DNA of 5,859 nucleotides, taken from positions 1-5,859 of the forward strand of contig PUNP01000076.1 in NCBI GenBank assembly GCA_003551785.1, written 5' to 3'. Below the pieces are notes generated by a model. That model was not told where the DNA came from. It saw only the letters and a list, made by a program, of their open reading frames with translations, and ran no database searches. The DNA comes from Candidatus Brocadiaceae bacterium (GTDB taxonomy: Bacteria > Planctomycetota > Brocadiia > SM23-32). Both the position numbers and the translations under genes were made by a program. Shown here piece by piece: positions 1 through 5,809 of this stretch; within the stretch, counting starts at the first letter, position 1, and each line of letters opens with the position of its first letter.

Positions 1-1409
1 AACGAGACCATCTGGCCGGGCCAGGCCTCGCGATTATACCTGTCAGTAACGAATTCAACGTATGGTGGATTGTCCCGCTTGGTAAGTATGCTTCCGGAGG
101 CAATAACCTGCCGTTCCCCTCCCTGCCCCAAGAGGGTGGAGATATCGTAACCGCCTGATTCTTCTATCGTTGTTTCCGCCAGCCATCTGCGTCCGTCTTC
201 ACTTTCCAAGGCTATTTTTTCACCATCAGACTCCCAGAAAAGGTTATCGACAGATCGTTCAAGCTTCACATTGACCTTGATACGGGACCCCGGCAAGCCT
301 TCAACCGACCTTGGAGGGCCTAACACTTCTTTTTCCGGTAGTCCAGTGTAATCCGGGGATGAAATAAGAAATCGTGATTCAACGATCTCAGGAGCTCCTT
401 CGACCATCACACGATAGCTGCGTGTATAAGTGCGTCCCAAATCATGGAAAATCCTAAAAGCCCTTGAACGCCTGAGGTCACGAAATTGGTATGAGAAAAG
501 CGCCGTGTCGCTATCCAATGCTCTACGTTCCAAATCCGTACCGTATTGGCGCACGTTCTCCTCGGTTGGCTCTTGACCACTACGAGACCGGAATCTATCA
601 AGAAGGTCCCTATTAGAAACCGGAACCATATTCTCTCCCCTCCCACCTTCCCTGCGAGAAATACCTACAGAGCTTGCTTCTTCACTTACAACCCGAGGAT
701 AGAAGTCTTGAATTTGATAAGCGAGTTCCTCATGCCTTCGGCGAGTTTCAACTAAAAGCAGTATCTCATGATTAGCATTTTCATCCACAACAATATCTTC
801 ATCCGGATAAACGGTCAATGCTACGCGGCCAGGAGGTGGTACATCCGAAAACGGAAAGCTATATCTATGAAAAGAACTCTTCAGATGCTCGGGTGCAATA
901 GCCGCAAAAATCCCCCAAACAACTATTGCTACGGCAGCGACACCAAGCACCTTTAAGAGCGATTTTGCATCCCAAATATCAGATTTTCGAAAGTGTCCTA
1001 CCCATCCCATCCCCTGCGCTACAGTCTGTCGGGCAAGCTCAGCCTCTTCTTCAGTAAGTTGCTGTTTACTGAGCTGATATGAATTTATCAGCAAGTTTCT
1101 GGGAACTCCATAACGCTCTTCAAGAGCCAGAGCAGTGTGGTCCAGGCTGTAAAAACGCATTATAGGACTAATTACCCATTTGTAAAATGTATAAGCAAAA
1201 ACGGCAAAACCGAAAACCCCCAGCGGGAGACGGAGTTCAACGGGCAAGTTGACGAGACTGTCGCTAAGAAACAACACACCCCACAAGGCAAGCCCGAGTG
1301 CAAACCACCGGAAAAGCCCGCATAAAAACTGGCTTAAAAACATAGCCATCCTTGCACGAAATAACTGCTTCGTAAGGATTTGAGCCGTATCTTTTGATAA
1401 AGTACTCAT
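1..1409 (-). CDS. DUF4175-like large membrane-anchored protein (partial, C-terminus beyond left edge)
   Basis: The frame is open from an ATG at 1409 to the window edge, giving 469 codons with no stop; the rest lies outside. Three hydrophobic segments are visible at about residues 25-49, 60-81 and 150-172. Between the second and third is a charged stretch containing LDHTALALEERYGVP. After residue 172 comes a long, probably extracytoplasmic, region. Residues about 350-380 carry SPDYTGLP followed by GLPGSRIKVNV, the 'P-x-YTGLP ... lpGs-x-v-v' signature I associate with DUF4175-type proteins. An Arg/Glu-rich segment (about 220-330) lies before it. Family members are usually much longer (over 700 residues), so more than a third is probably missing. 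The start is backed by a GAGGGGG Shine-Dalgarno 8 nt upstream. It follows a secreted-protein gene after a 245-nt gap. Biochemical function is unknown; an envelope role is inferred. The family call is from motif memory and is moderately sure. Confidence 0.85.
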   Translation of the reverse strand, partial: MSTLSKDTAQILTKQLFRARMAMFLSQFLCGLFRWFALGLALWGVLFLSDSLVNLPVELRLPLGVFGFAVFAYTFYKWVISPIMRFYSLDHTALALEERYGVPRNLLINSYQLSKQQLTEEEAELARQTVAQGMGWVGHFRKSDIWDAKSLLKVLGVAAVAIVVWGIFAAIAPEHLKSSFHRYSFPFSDVPPPGRVALTVYPDEDIVVDENANHEILLLVETRRRHEELAYQIQDFYPRVVSEEASSVGISRREGGRGENMVPVSNRDLLDRFRSRSGQEPTEENVRQYGTDLERRALDSDTALFSYQFRDLRRSRAFRIFHDLGRTYTRSYRVMVEGAPEIVESRFLISSPDYTGLPEKEVLGPPRSVEGLPGSRIKVNVKLERSVDNLFWESDGEKIALESEDGRRWLAETTIEESGGYDISTLLGQGGERQVIASGSILTKRDNPPYVEFVTDRYNREAWPGQMVS

Positions 1410-1417
1410 CGTTAAAA

Positions 1418-1424
1418 CCCCCTC
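1418..1424 (-). promoter_or_regulatory. Shine-Dalgarno for the DUF4175-like gene
   Basis: The minus strand reads GAGGGGG, 8 nt before the ATG at 1409. This is good spacing and it fixes the start of the membrane protein. No convincing promoter was seen just upstream, so the gene may be read through from the gene starting at 2968. Confidence 0.7.
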
Positions 1425-1509
1425 AATATAACAACATAAGGTGCTAATCAATTAACTACATACATCCAGTGGTTCATCCGTGTCTTGAACCGGCGGTTTA
1501 CCCTGCGGG

Positions 1510-1607
1510 CGCGTTTTCAGCGGCGCATCTGTGGCAAAAGCCTGCACTTGCAGTATACGAATGCAGCCGCGTTTGACATTTGCCACAGATGCACCACTGA
1601 AAACGCG
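1510..1607. repeat. 98-nt palindromic element: 29-bp inverted repeat with 40-nt loop
   Basis: Arms 1510-1538 and 1579-1607 are inverted copies with 27 of 29 positions complementary. The two exceptions (1521/1596 and 1524/1593) are C/A on the plus strand but G-U in a minus-strand transcript. The 40-nt loop (1539-1578) contains its own small palindrome, CTGCA-CT-TGCAG (1542-1553). A further cggtt/aaccg pairing (1494-1498 with 1614-1618) could extend the stem across an internal loop. The hexamer AACCGG occurs directly on both sides (1488-1493 and 1614-1619) and could be a target-site duplication or coincidence. There is no T-run on either side, so it is not a standard intrinsic terminator. It fills most of the 245-nt gap between two co-directional genes. 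Likely identities are a non-autonomous palindromic element (MITE- or REP-like) or a structured intercistronic RNA. Confidence 0.8.
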
Positions 1608-1654
1608 TGAAATAACCGGGCTAGTCAACTCAGTATCATGAGAAAAACAAATGT

Positions 1655-2968
1655 TCATTCCGAGTCAACTTCGTCATCTATGACTATGTGTGACTTTGTG
1701 CCTTCAACCCCCGACCATAAAGCTTCTGTAGGCACGACCCGTGGAGTAGGCTTGCTCTCATGAATATGTTTACGAAAGAAACTTCCTCTCCTAACCAAAA
1801 CCATACTATTATCGTCTGCATTAAATCGCCAGCGCAGGACTGAAACACGGTAGGGTTCTTTATTTCCAGTCCCCTCGAAATCATGATGTTCATCACTGTC
1901 AATAAGGATATCCGCATCAGTTCGTCTCAGCCTTACCAGGGTAAGAACATCACGGCTTCCTTGGACATCATACACACCCAAAAGTTCCCTTTCATTGTAA
2001 AAATCCCTTAATTCTTTGACATGCTTGGCGGCCGCTTCGTACATCTCCTCAGCAGCTTGTTCATTCCAGCCGATATAATAGACGCCTTTCTTTTTTATCG
2101 CAACAGAAAAACTCTCTCCATAAGCACCCCCAACCTCTACCGTATCATCAGAACCTGAAACGGGTTCGGGAGACAGCGGTGCTAAGGTCTCACGGGTAAG
2201 GGCCCAAACGGATTCAAGACCATCGGGCACGGAAGCTTTGAACTGAATGGTATGTTTGGCGTCGAACTGCGCACCCTCTTCTATAAAACGTACCTCCTCT
2301 ACATGGACGATATCATCAAAATCTTCCCCTTCTTCACCTCTTTCCTGAGACCGTATGATGAACCTCTCAGCAGTAAAGGAATCTTCCGGATAAATATAGA
2401 TCGCACACCTGGAAAGAGCCCCTTGCAAAACTTCACCGCTGGTAAAGGTAACGACAGCCTGAAGTTCTCTCACAGGGTATGGCTCCCCAAAATAGACCTT
2501 AGGTGCTTCAGAGGGAGGACGATCCGGAACAGGGTCGTCTTTGGGATCAGGGTATTTCCAATCCCACCTCTGCATCATACGTTCAGCAGGCAATATCCGA
2601 GAGAACAGGTCCGGACGCGGTTCAATCTGGATTGACTCGACACTTTCTATATTGAAAAGACGCTCACGGCCTGTAAAATCACCACTAAATGTATAACGTG
2701 TCGGGTATCCTTCCCTCTGATAAACCTCGTCCGCCTCGGAGGCATACCCTTTCTCTATCATCTCCTCCTTGCTTTCTAACCCCAGTTCATCTTCGGCCCA
2801 TGTAACCAGTCTTAAATTACCCCGCACCACTATTTCCCCTCTGTAAACAGTTCCATCGGTCATACGGATTACACCATAACGACCTCCATAAGCCCAGGAG
2901 GTCAGGAGAAGGTGGATGCAAAATACAGTGAATAAACCATAGAGAAATACATTTCTATTTCTGTTCAT
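1655..2968 (-). CDS. Secreted protein of unknown family with two beta-module repeats
   Basis: This is a 437-residue protein that I do not recognise as a named family. Residues 1-27 look like a signal peptide: Asn/Arg-rich start, hydrophobic core about 7-25, and likely cleavage near SWA-YGG. The mature protein should be exported. Two divergent copies of a module are visible. Copy A has VIRMTDGTVYRGEI (33-46) and closes with FNIESVESIQIEP (105-117). Copy B has VVTFTSGEVLQGAL (172-185) and closes with IVHVEEVRFIEEG (220-232). Each looks like a beta-hairpin with a 'x-G-x-V-x-x-G' turn. A Pro/Asp-rich linker (about 138-160) separates them. A helical stretch follows at about 302-325, then a basic/aromatic C-terminal part with SVLRWRF (376-382). 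The mature part is acidic and has a single Cys (188). The ATG at 2968 has a strong SD (AGAGGAG). It sits 245 nt upstream of the DUF4175-like gene, suggesting a joint envelope function, which is inference only. Confidence 0.88.
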   Translation of the reverse strand: MNRNRNVFLYGLFTVFCIHLLLTSWAYGGRYGVIRMTDGTVYRGEIVVRGNLRLVTWAEDELGLESKEEMIEKGYASEADEVYQREGYPTRYTFSGDFTGRERLFNIESVESIQIEPRPDLFSRILPAERMMQRWDWKYPDPKDDPVPDRPPSEAPKVYFGEPYPVRELQAVVTFTSGEVLQGALSRCAIYIYPEDSFTAERFIIRSQERGEEGEDFDDIVHVEEVRFIEEGAQFDAKHTIQFKASVPDGLESVWALTRETLAPLSPEPVSGSDDTVEVGGAYGESFSVAIKKKGVYYIGWNEQAAEEMYEAAAKHVKELRDFYNERELLGVYDVQGSRDVLTLVRLRRTDADILIDSDEHHDFEGTGNKEPYRVSVLRWRFNADDNSMVLVRRGSFFRKHIHESKPTPRVVPTEALWSGVEGTKSHIVIDDEVDSE

Positions 2969-2971
2969 AAG

Positions 2972-2978
2972 CTCCTCT
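2972..2978 (-). promoter_or_regulatory. Shine-Dalgarno for the secreted-protein gene
   Basis: The minus strand reads AGAGGAG, ending 3 nt before the ATG at 2968. The effective GAGG core is about 5 nt away. This is strong complementarity at slightly short spacing, and it supports this start. Confidence 0.7.
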
Positions 2979-2991
2979 TATATCCCCGAAC

Positions 2992-3022
2992 AAAAAAAAG
3001 TAATTCATTAACCCGCTTACTC
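2992..3022 (-). terminator. Possible weak attenuator: short hairpin with T8 run
   Basis: On the minus strand AGTAA (3021-3017) can pair with TTACT (3003-2999), plus one outer G-T pair, around a 13-nt loop. The 3' arm runs directly into eight T residues (2999-2992). The stem is short and AT-rich, so termination would be inefficient. It lies 13 nt upstream of the Shine-Dalgarno and downstream of the folded leader region, which is the right place for attenuation. Low confidence. Confidence 0.22.
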
Positions 3023-3028
3023 ACAAGC

Positions 3029-3143
3029 CTACACTGGTGCAGATGTGCAGAAAACAATCGAAGCTATACTGCAAATGCAGGTCAAGTAAACTGGTGGAAT
3101 GGACCACTAACAATATCATCACTACCTGCACATCGCACTGTAG
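3029..3143 (-). other. Structured leader upstream of the secreted-protein gene
   Basis: Within the 298-nt gene-free gap a long bulged stem can form: 3042-3050 with 3126-3134 (9 bp), 3037-3040 with 3135-3138 (4 bp, one bulged base), and 3029-3033 with 3139-3143 (5 bp, three bulged bases). It encloses 75 nt that hold CTGCA-AA-TGCAG (3069-3080) and a TGGT/ACCA hairpin (3092-3106), giving a three-way-junction shape. The whole fold lies inside the predicted transcript starting near 3203. It could be a cis-regulatory RNA or a decayed palindromic repeat; it matches no riboswitch I know. The rest of the gap holds only the promoter and the ribosome binding site. Confidence 0.4.
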
Positions 3144-3209
3144 TGTTGAGATTGATTTTAATGAGAACTCACATATATTCTCTGAACTACTTTTGGATGC
3201 TATAAGCTG

Positions 3210-3238
3210 ATTATAAACTAATTTCTGCTTCAGATCAA
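3210..3238 (-). promoter_or_regulatory. Sigma70-type promoter for the left (envelope) block
   Basis: On the minus strand a perfect TATAAT (3215-3210) follows TTGATC (3238-3233; TTGA matches the -35 consensus) with an optimal 17-nt spacer. Transcription would start near 3203, about 64 nt past the stop of the kinase gene, leaving an untranslated leader of about 235 nt before the ATG at 2968. This makes the left block a separate transcription unit from the lpxI operon. No operator was recognised. Confidence 0.55.
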
Positions 3239-3266
3239 ACATTAGTACGGATTTCGACAGGGCTTG

Positions 3267-4364
3267 TCAATGGTGTTTTTGCACTATGTTATTCATTATA
3301 TCAAATTTTTGCTCCATATCATGCAGCAATTTGATCTGATTTTTTGCTCTTCTCAAATTTTGCGATTCATTTTCGGTTTTGAAATACTTATCCCCATTAA
3401 TATGGTCGGCAAGGAAACGTGAAGCGAGTTCAAAAGTGATCAACCTGGCTGAGAAAGCTAAAAAATCAATTTCTGTTTTAGAGAGTGTGCAAGCTGCTTG
3501 CTCCAAATAACCGCGGGTATATTGTTCAAACAATTCCAGGTCAAGTTTCACTTCATCAGAATCCAGGGCTTCTTCCCCACCGGGATTAGCACCGGAACGT
3601 ATCGCGTCACCAAAGTCGTAAAGGGCGGCCCCGGGCATGACGGTATCCAGATCGATAACGCATATGCCAACCCCGCTTTTTTTGTCGATAAGGACATTGT
3701 TAAATTTCGTATCATTGTGAGTTACACGGGTAGGTATAAGATTTTCATCTAACATATCGACCACTAAGGAGGCTATATCCTGCCTTTTAAGTAAAAAATC
3801 AATTTCCTTTTTTGCGTTAACGGCACGATTAACAGGATCATTATTGACCGCTTCAATCAGGCTTGTGACCCTTTTAGGAGTATTATGGAAACCGGGAATA
3901 GTCTCGTATAAAGATTGAGCGGGATAATCACTGAGCAGCCGCAAGAACTTACCGTAAGCTTTACCGGCATAATAGAGATGTTTTGGGTTTTGTGCTGTCT
4001 GATAGGTACGGGCACCTTTTATGTAATAACATATTCTCCAGTAATCGCCTTTGGGGCTGTGATAAAGGTAATTTCCATCCAAAGTAGGCAAGAAATGAAG
4101 AGTTTCCCGAGCGGGGTCGCCGCCTTCGTCTCTGATCTTTTCTCTCAAAAAGGCGGTGAGATTAATAATATTCTCCATGACCTGTTCCGGAGTTTTGAAT
4201 ACATTGTGATTGATTCGCTGCAGCAAATAGGCGAGTGCTTTGGGGCGGTTGCCGCCCAGATTTATCCAGTATGTATCGTTAATATTTCCGTTGGTTATTT
4301 GAACGGTTTTTATATCAGGGCCAGTAATGCCGAATTGTTTAAGTACAGACATTAGCTCATCCAT
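3267..4364 (-). CDS. APH-fold anomeric sugar kinase, N-acetylhexosamine 1-kinase (NahK)-like
   Basis: This is a 365-residue kinase of the aminoglycoside phosphotransferase/choline kinase fold. Its length is close to that of bifidobacterial NahK (about 360). The N-lobe has QITNGNINDTYWI (22-34), matching the nucleotide-binding strand-turn-strand. The catalytic loop is THNDTKFNNVLID (215-227), with H216, D218 and N223 fitting HxDxxxxN. The metal-binding segment is VIDLDTVMPG (236-245; D238, D240), followed by YDFGDAIR (249-256). The HNDTK...N and IDLDTVMPG wording is typical of NahK-type kinases, which phosphorylate GlcNAc or GalNAc at C1 using ATP, rather than of drug-modifying enzymes. Substrate choice cannot be read from sequence. 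The start at 4364 has AGAGGA 8 nt upstream and overlaps the rsmD stop by 8 nt (ATGGATGA), implying coupling. The frame is open up to 4475, but that extension lies inside rsmD and matches no family N-terminus. Cytoplasmic. Confidence 0.88.
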   Translation of the reverse strand: MDELMSVLKQFGITGPDIKTVQITNGNINDTYWINLGGNRPKALAYLLQRINHNVFKTPEQVMENIINLTAFLREKIRDEGGDPARETLHFLPTLDGNYLYHSPKGDYWRICYYIKGARTYQTAQNPKHLYYAGKAYGKFLRLLSDYPAQSLYETIPGFHNTPKRVTSLIEAVNNDPVNRAVNAKKEIDFLLKRQDIASLVVDMLDENLIPTRVTHNDTKFNNVLIDKKSGVGICVIDLDTVMPGAALYDFGDAIRSGANPGGEEALDSDEVKLDLELFEQYTRGYLEQAACTLSKTEIDFLAFSARLITFELASRFLADHINGDKYFKTENESQNLRRAKNQIKLLHDMEQKFDIMNNIVQKHH

Positions 4365-4959
4365 TATGCATGTCCTCTGAAGTATTATAAGTTCCCGGAT
4401 GAAAGAAAGATAATTGGCTGCGGCCGTAGATTCTTTGATCATAGCAAACCAATTGCTGAGTAGGCCATAAGGCATATGGTGTTGGTTCGTGGTGAAGCAT
4501 TAATATAGCGTCCGGAGCGATCCATGCCCCAATCAGAGCTTCCAAGACATCAAAAAGGGCCGTCCGCGAATGCACATTATCGGTCATTTTATACGGTGGA
4601 TCAACAAAGACCAGGCCGGCGGGAGACTGATGCCGGGCGTATTGTGGAAGTTTGAGGAAGTTCCTGTTGAGAATATTCGCTTTATCAGGGGTGATTTTGC
4701 AATTATCAAGGTTGGTTTGAATCAACTTAGCAAGTTTTTCATTTTTTTCGATAAAGGTACAAAACTCAGCTCCCCGACTCAGAGCTTCAATACCGATAGA
4801 GCCGCTGCCGCTGAAAATATCTAAAACTATTGCGTTCTGCACATCAGCCTGGATAATATTAAACAATGATTCTTTAACTCTGTCCAGCATGGGACGCAGT
4901 TCTTTATCCTCAGCGGACTCAAGTACGGTTCTTTTGTATTTTCCCCCGATCACTCTCAT
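4357..4959 (-). CDS. rsmD: 16S rRNA (guanine(966)-N2)-methyltransferase RsmD
   Basis: This is a 200-residue SAM-dependent methyltransferase; E. coli RsmD has 198. It methylates N2 of G966 in helix 31 of 16S rRNA during 30S assembly, in the cytoplasm. The N-terminus MRVIGGKYKR is classic. RPMLDRVKESLFNII (22-36) is the family signature. VLDIFSGSGSIGIEALSRGA (45-64) is the SAM-binding motif I, and VFVDPPYK (117-124) holds the D/NPPY catalytic motif IV. YGRSQLSFF (178-186) is the usual C-terminal strand. I chose the ATG at 4959 because it gives the family N-terminus. An upstream in-frame ATG at 4977 adds six residues (MRMWIF) and lacks a Shine-Dalgarno. A GAGGA element lies 11 nt before 4959, with a GTGGA at 5 nt. 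The gene overlaps lpxI by 41 nt and the kinase gene by 8 nt. Its presence probably reflects operon packing rather than a pathway link. Confidence 0.95.
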   Translation of the reverse strand: MRVIGGKYKRTVLESAEDKELRPMLDRVKESLFNIIQADVQNAIVLDIFSGSGSIGIEALSRGAEFCTFIEKNEKLAKLIQTNLDNCKITPDKANILNRNFLKLPQYARHQSPAGLVFVDPPYKMTDNVHSRTALFDVLEALIGAWIAPDAILMLHHEPTPYALWPTQQLVCYDQRIYGRSQLSFFHPGTYNTSEDMHNG

Positions 4960-5809
4960 AAAAATCCACATCCTCATTTTTTAAGGAGACTATTGAAATA
5001 CCAGCCTTATCCGCCAGTTTGACAGTTTCTTCCTTTTCTAAAAGGAGAGTTGCCTCCGCTTCAACAGCAAGGGCTGCCGCCGAAATCGACTTTAAAACAT
5101 TTATTGTATCGGGACCGATGCACGGGATATCGAATCGGGGGTCATGGTTATGCTTAGCGACCTTCACAGCAACGACTCCATCCCCCGCAAGCTCACCCGC
5201 CCGCCGCAAAGTCGCATCAGTACCGTCGACACCTTCAACAGCGATAACCGCACCGTCTTTGAGTGTAATCGACTGGCCGATTTGCATGGCGGCGATTTGC
5301 TTGATCATTGACCAGCCGGAAAAAATATCATTCCATTGGCGCTCAGTAGGTTCGGTATTAGTTAGCGTACCCTGCGGTGCGAGAAGTTGAGGACAATAAA
5401 GTATGGAACTGCGAATTTCTATCCCCTCTTTAGTAAATTCTTCAGCCAATGCCCCCAATAAATCGTGGTCGTACCTGGAGTATTGGGAGAACCAAAATTT
5501 CAAGGTTCGGGTATCCGGGAGGTGACGAAGAATGTTCGGGTACATTTTGGTTTTTTGAATACCCCCGCACATAACGGCGTTAGAAACGCCTTCCTTTTGG
5601 AAGATTTCAATCCATTTCCCCAATTTACCTATCCCGGTCCAATAGATGGAGTCAACATGCTTTTCCAGCTCGGATGCACACTCACCCTTAATAGCTACGG
5701 CCGCCACTTCGATTCCATTTTCATGCGCACCTTTAGCGAAACATATTGGGAATAATCCGCTTCCTGCAAGGAGCCCAATTTTCCCGGGATAGCTTGTATT
5801 TTTACCCAT
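4919..5809 (-). CDS. lpxI: UDP-2,3-diacylglucosamine pyrophosphatase LpxI (DUF1009)
   Basis: This is a 296-residue LpxI protein. It hydrolyses UDP-2,3-diacylglucosamine to lipid X and UMP, the fourth step of lipid A synthesis, replacing LpxH in lineages that lack it. It probably acts at the inner face of the inner membrane. IGLLAGSGLFP (11-21) is the N-terminal glycine motif, and CGGIQKTKMY (81-90) follows in the first domain. The C-terminal domain has DGAVIAVEGVDGTDATLRRA (185-204), then KHNHDPRFDIPCIGPDTI (219-236), which matches the family 'D-x-RFD-x-P-x-IG-x-x-TI' motif. About 20 residues at the C-terminus are variable, and their coding bases are shared with rsmD. The ATG at 5809 is the first available start: an in-frame TGA lies three codons upstream (5816-5818). 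There is no good Shine-Dalgarno, so initiation probably depends on the upstream reading frame that ends in an 8-nt overlap (ATGGGTAA). Confidence 0.95.
   Translation of the reverse strand: MGKNTSYPGKIGLLAGSGLFPICFAKGAHENGIEVAAVAIKGECASELEKHVDSIYWTGIGKLGKWIEIFQKEGVSNAVMCGGIQKTKMYPNILRHLPDTRTLKFWFSQYSRYDHDLLGALAEEFTKEGIEIRSSILYCPQLLAPQGTLTNTEPTERQWNDIFSGWSMIKQIAAMQIGQSITLKDGAVIAVEGVDGTDATLRRAGELAGDGVVAVKVAKHNHDPRFDIPCIGPDTINVLKSISAAALAVEAEATLLLEKEETVKLADKAGISIVSLKNEDVDFYESDRGKIQKNRT

Noticed and set aside
1422..1450. Possible promoter TTGATT-17-TATTGA just before the DUF4175-like gene
   Set aside because: The -10 matches only three of six positions and would put the start site on top of the ribosome binding site.
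1510..1607. Palindrome as a rho-independent terminator or an integron attC site
   Set aside because: There is no T-run beyond either arm, and the GTTRRRY/RYYYAAC core sites and attC arm layout are absent; no integrase is nearby.
1452..1658. Minus-strand 68-codon frame whose ATG overlaps the stop of the 437-residue gene (ATGA)
   Set aside because: Although it looks coupled, most of it is a translation of the palindromic element, its composition is not protein-like, and the only purine-rich site nearby lies inside the preceding coding region. More likely a fortuitous open frame.
2252..2635. Plus-strand 127-codon frame, and other plus-strand frames such as 3915-4355 and 5019-5390
   Set aside because: They lie antisense to well-supported minus-strand genes, lack family motifs and ribosome binding sites, and look like shadows of those genes.
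3021..3242. Minus-strand 73-codon frame in the gap between kinase and secreted-protein genes
   Set aside because: It has no Shine-Dalgarno, its first codons overlap the promoter, it translates the palindromic leader, and it resembles no family.
3267..4364. Kinase as an aminoglycoside resistance enzyme
   Set aside because: It has the APH fold, but its motifs (HNDTK...N, IDLDTVMPG) follow the NahK-type sugar kinases, and it sits in a housekeeping operon with no mobile-element context.
4365..4475. N-terminal extension of the kinase gene to an ATG at 4475
   Set aside because: The extension lies wholly inside rsmD in another frame, has no family similarity, and the ATG at 4364 has a well-placed AGAGGA and a natural N-terminus.
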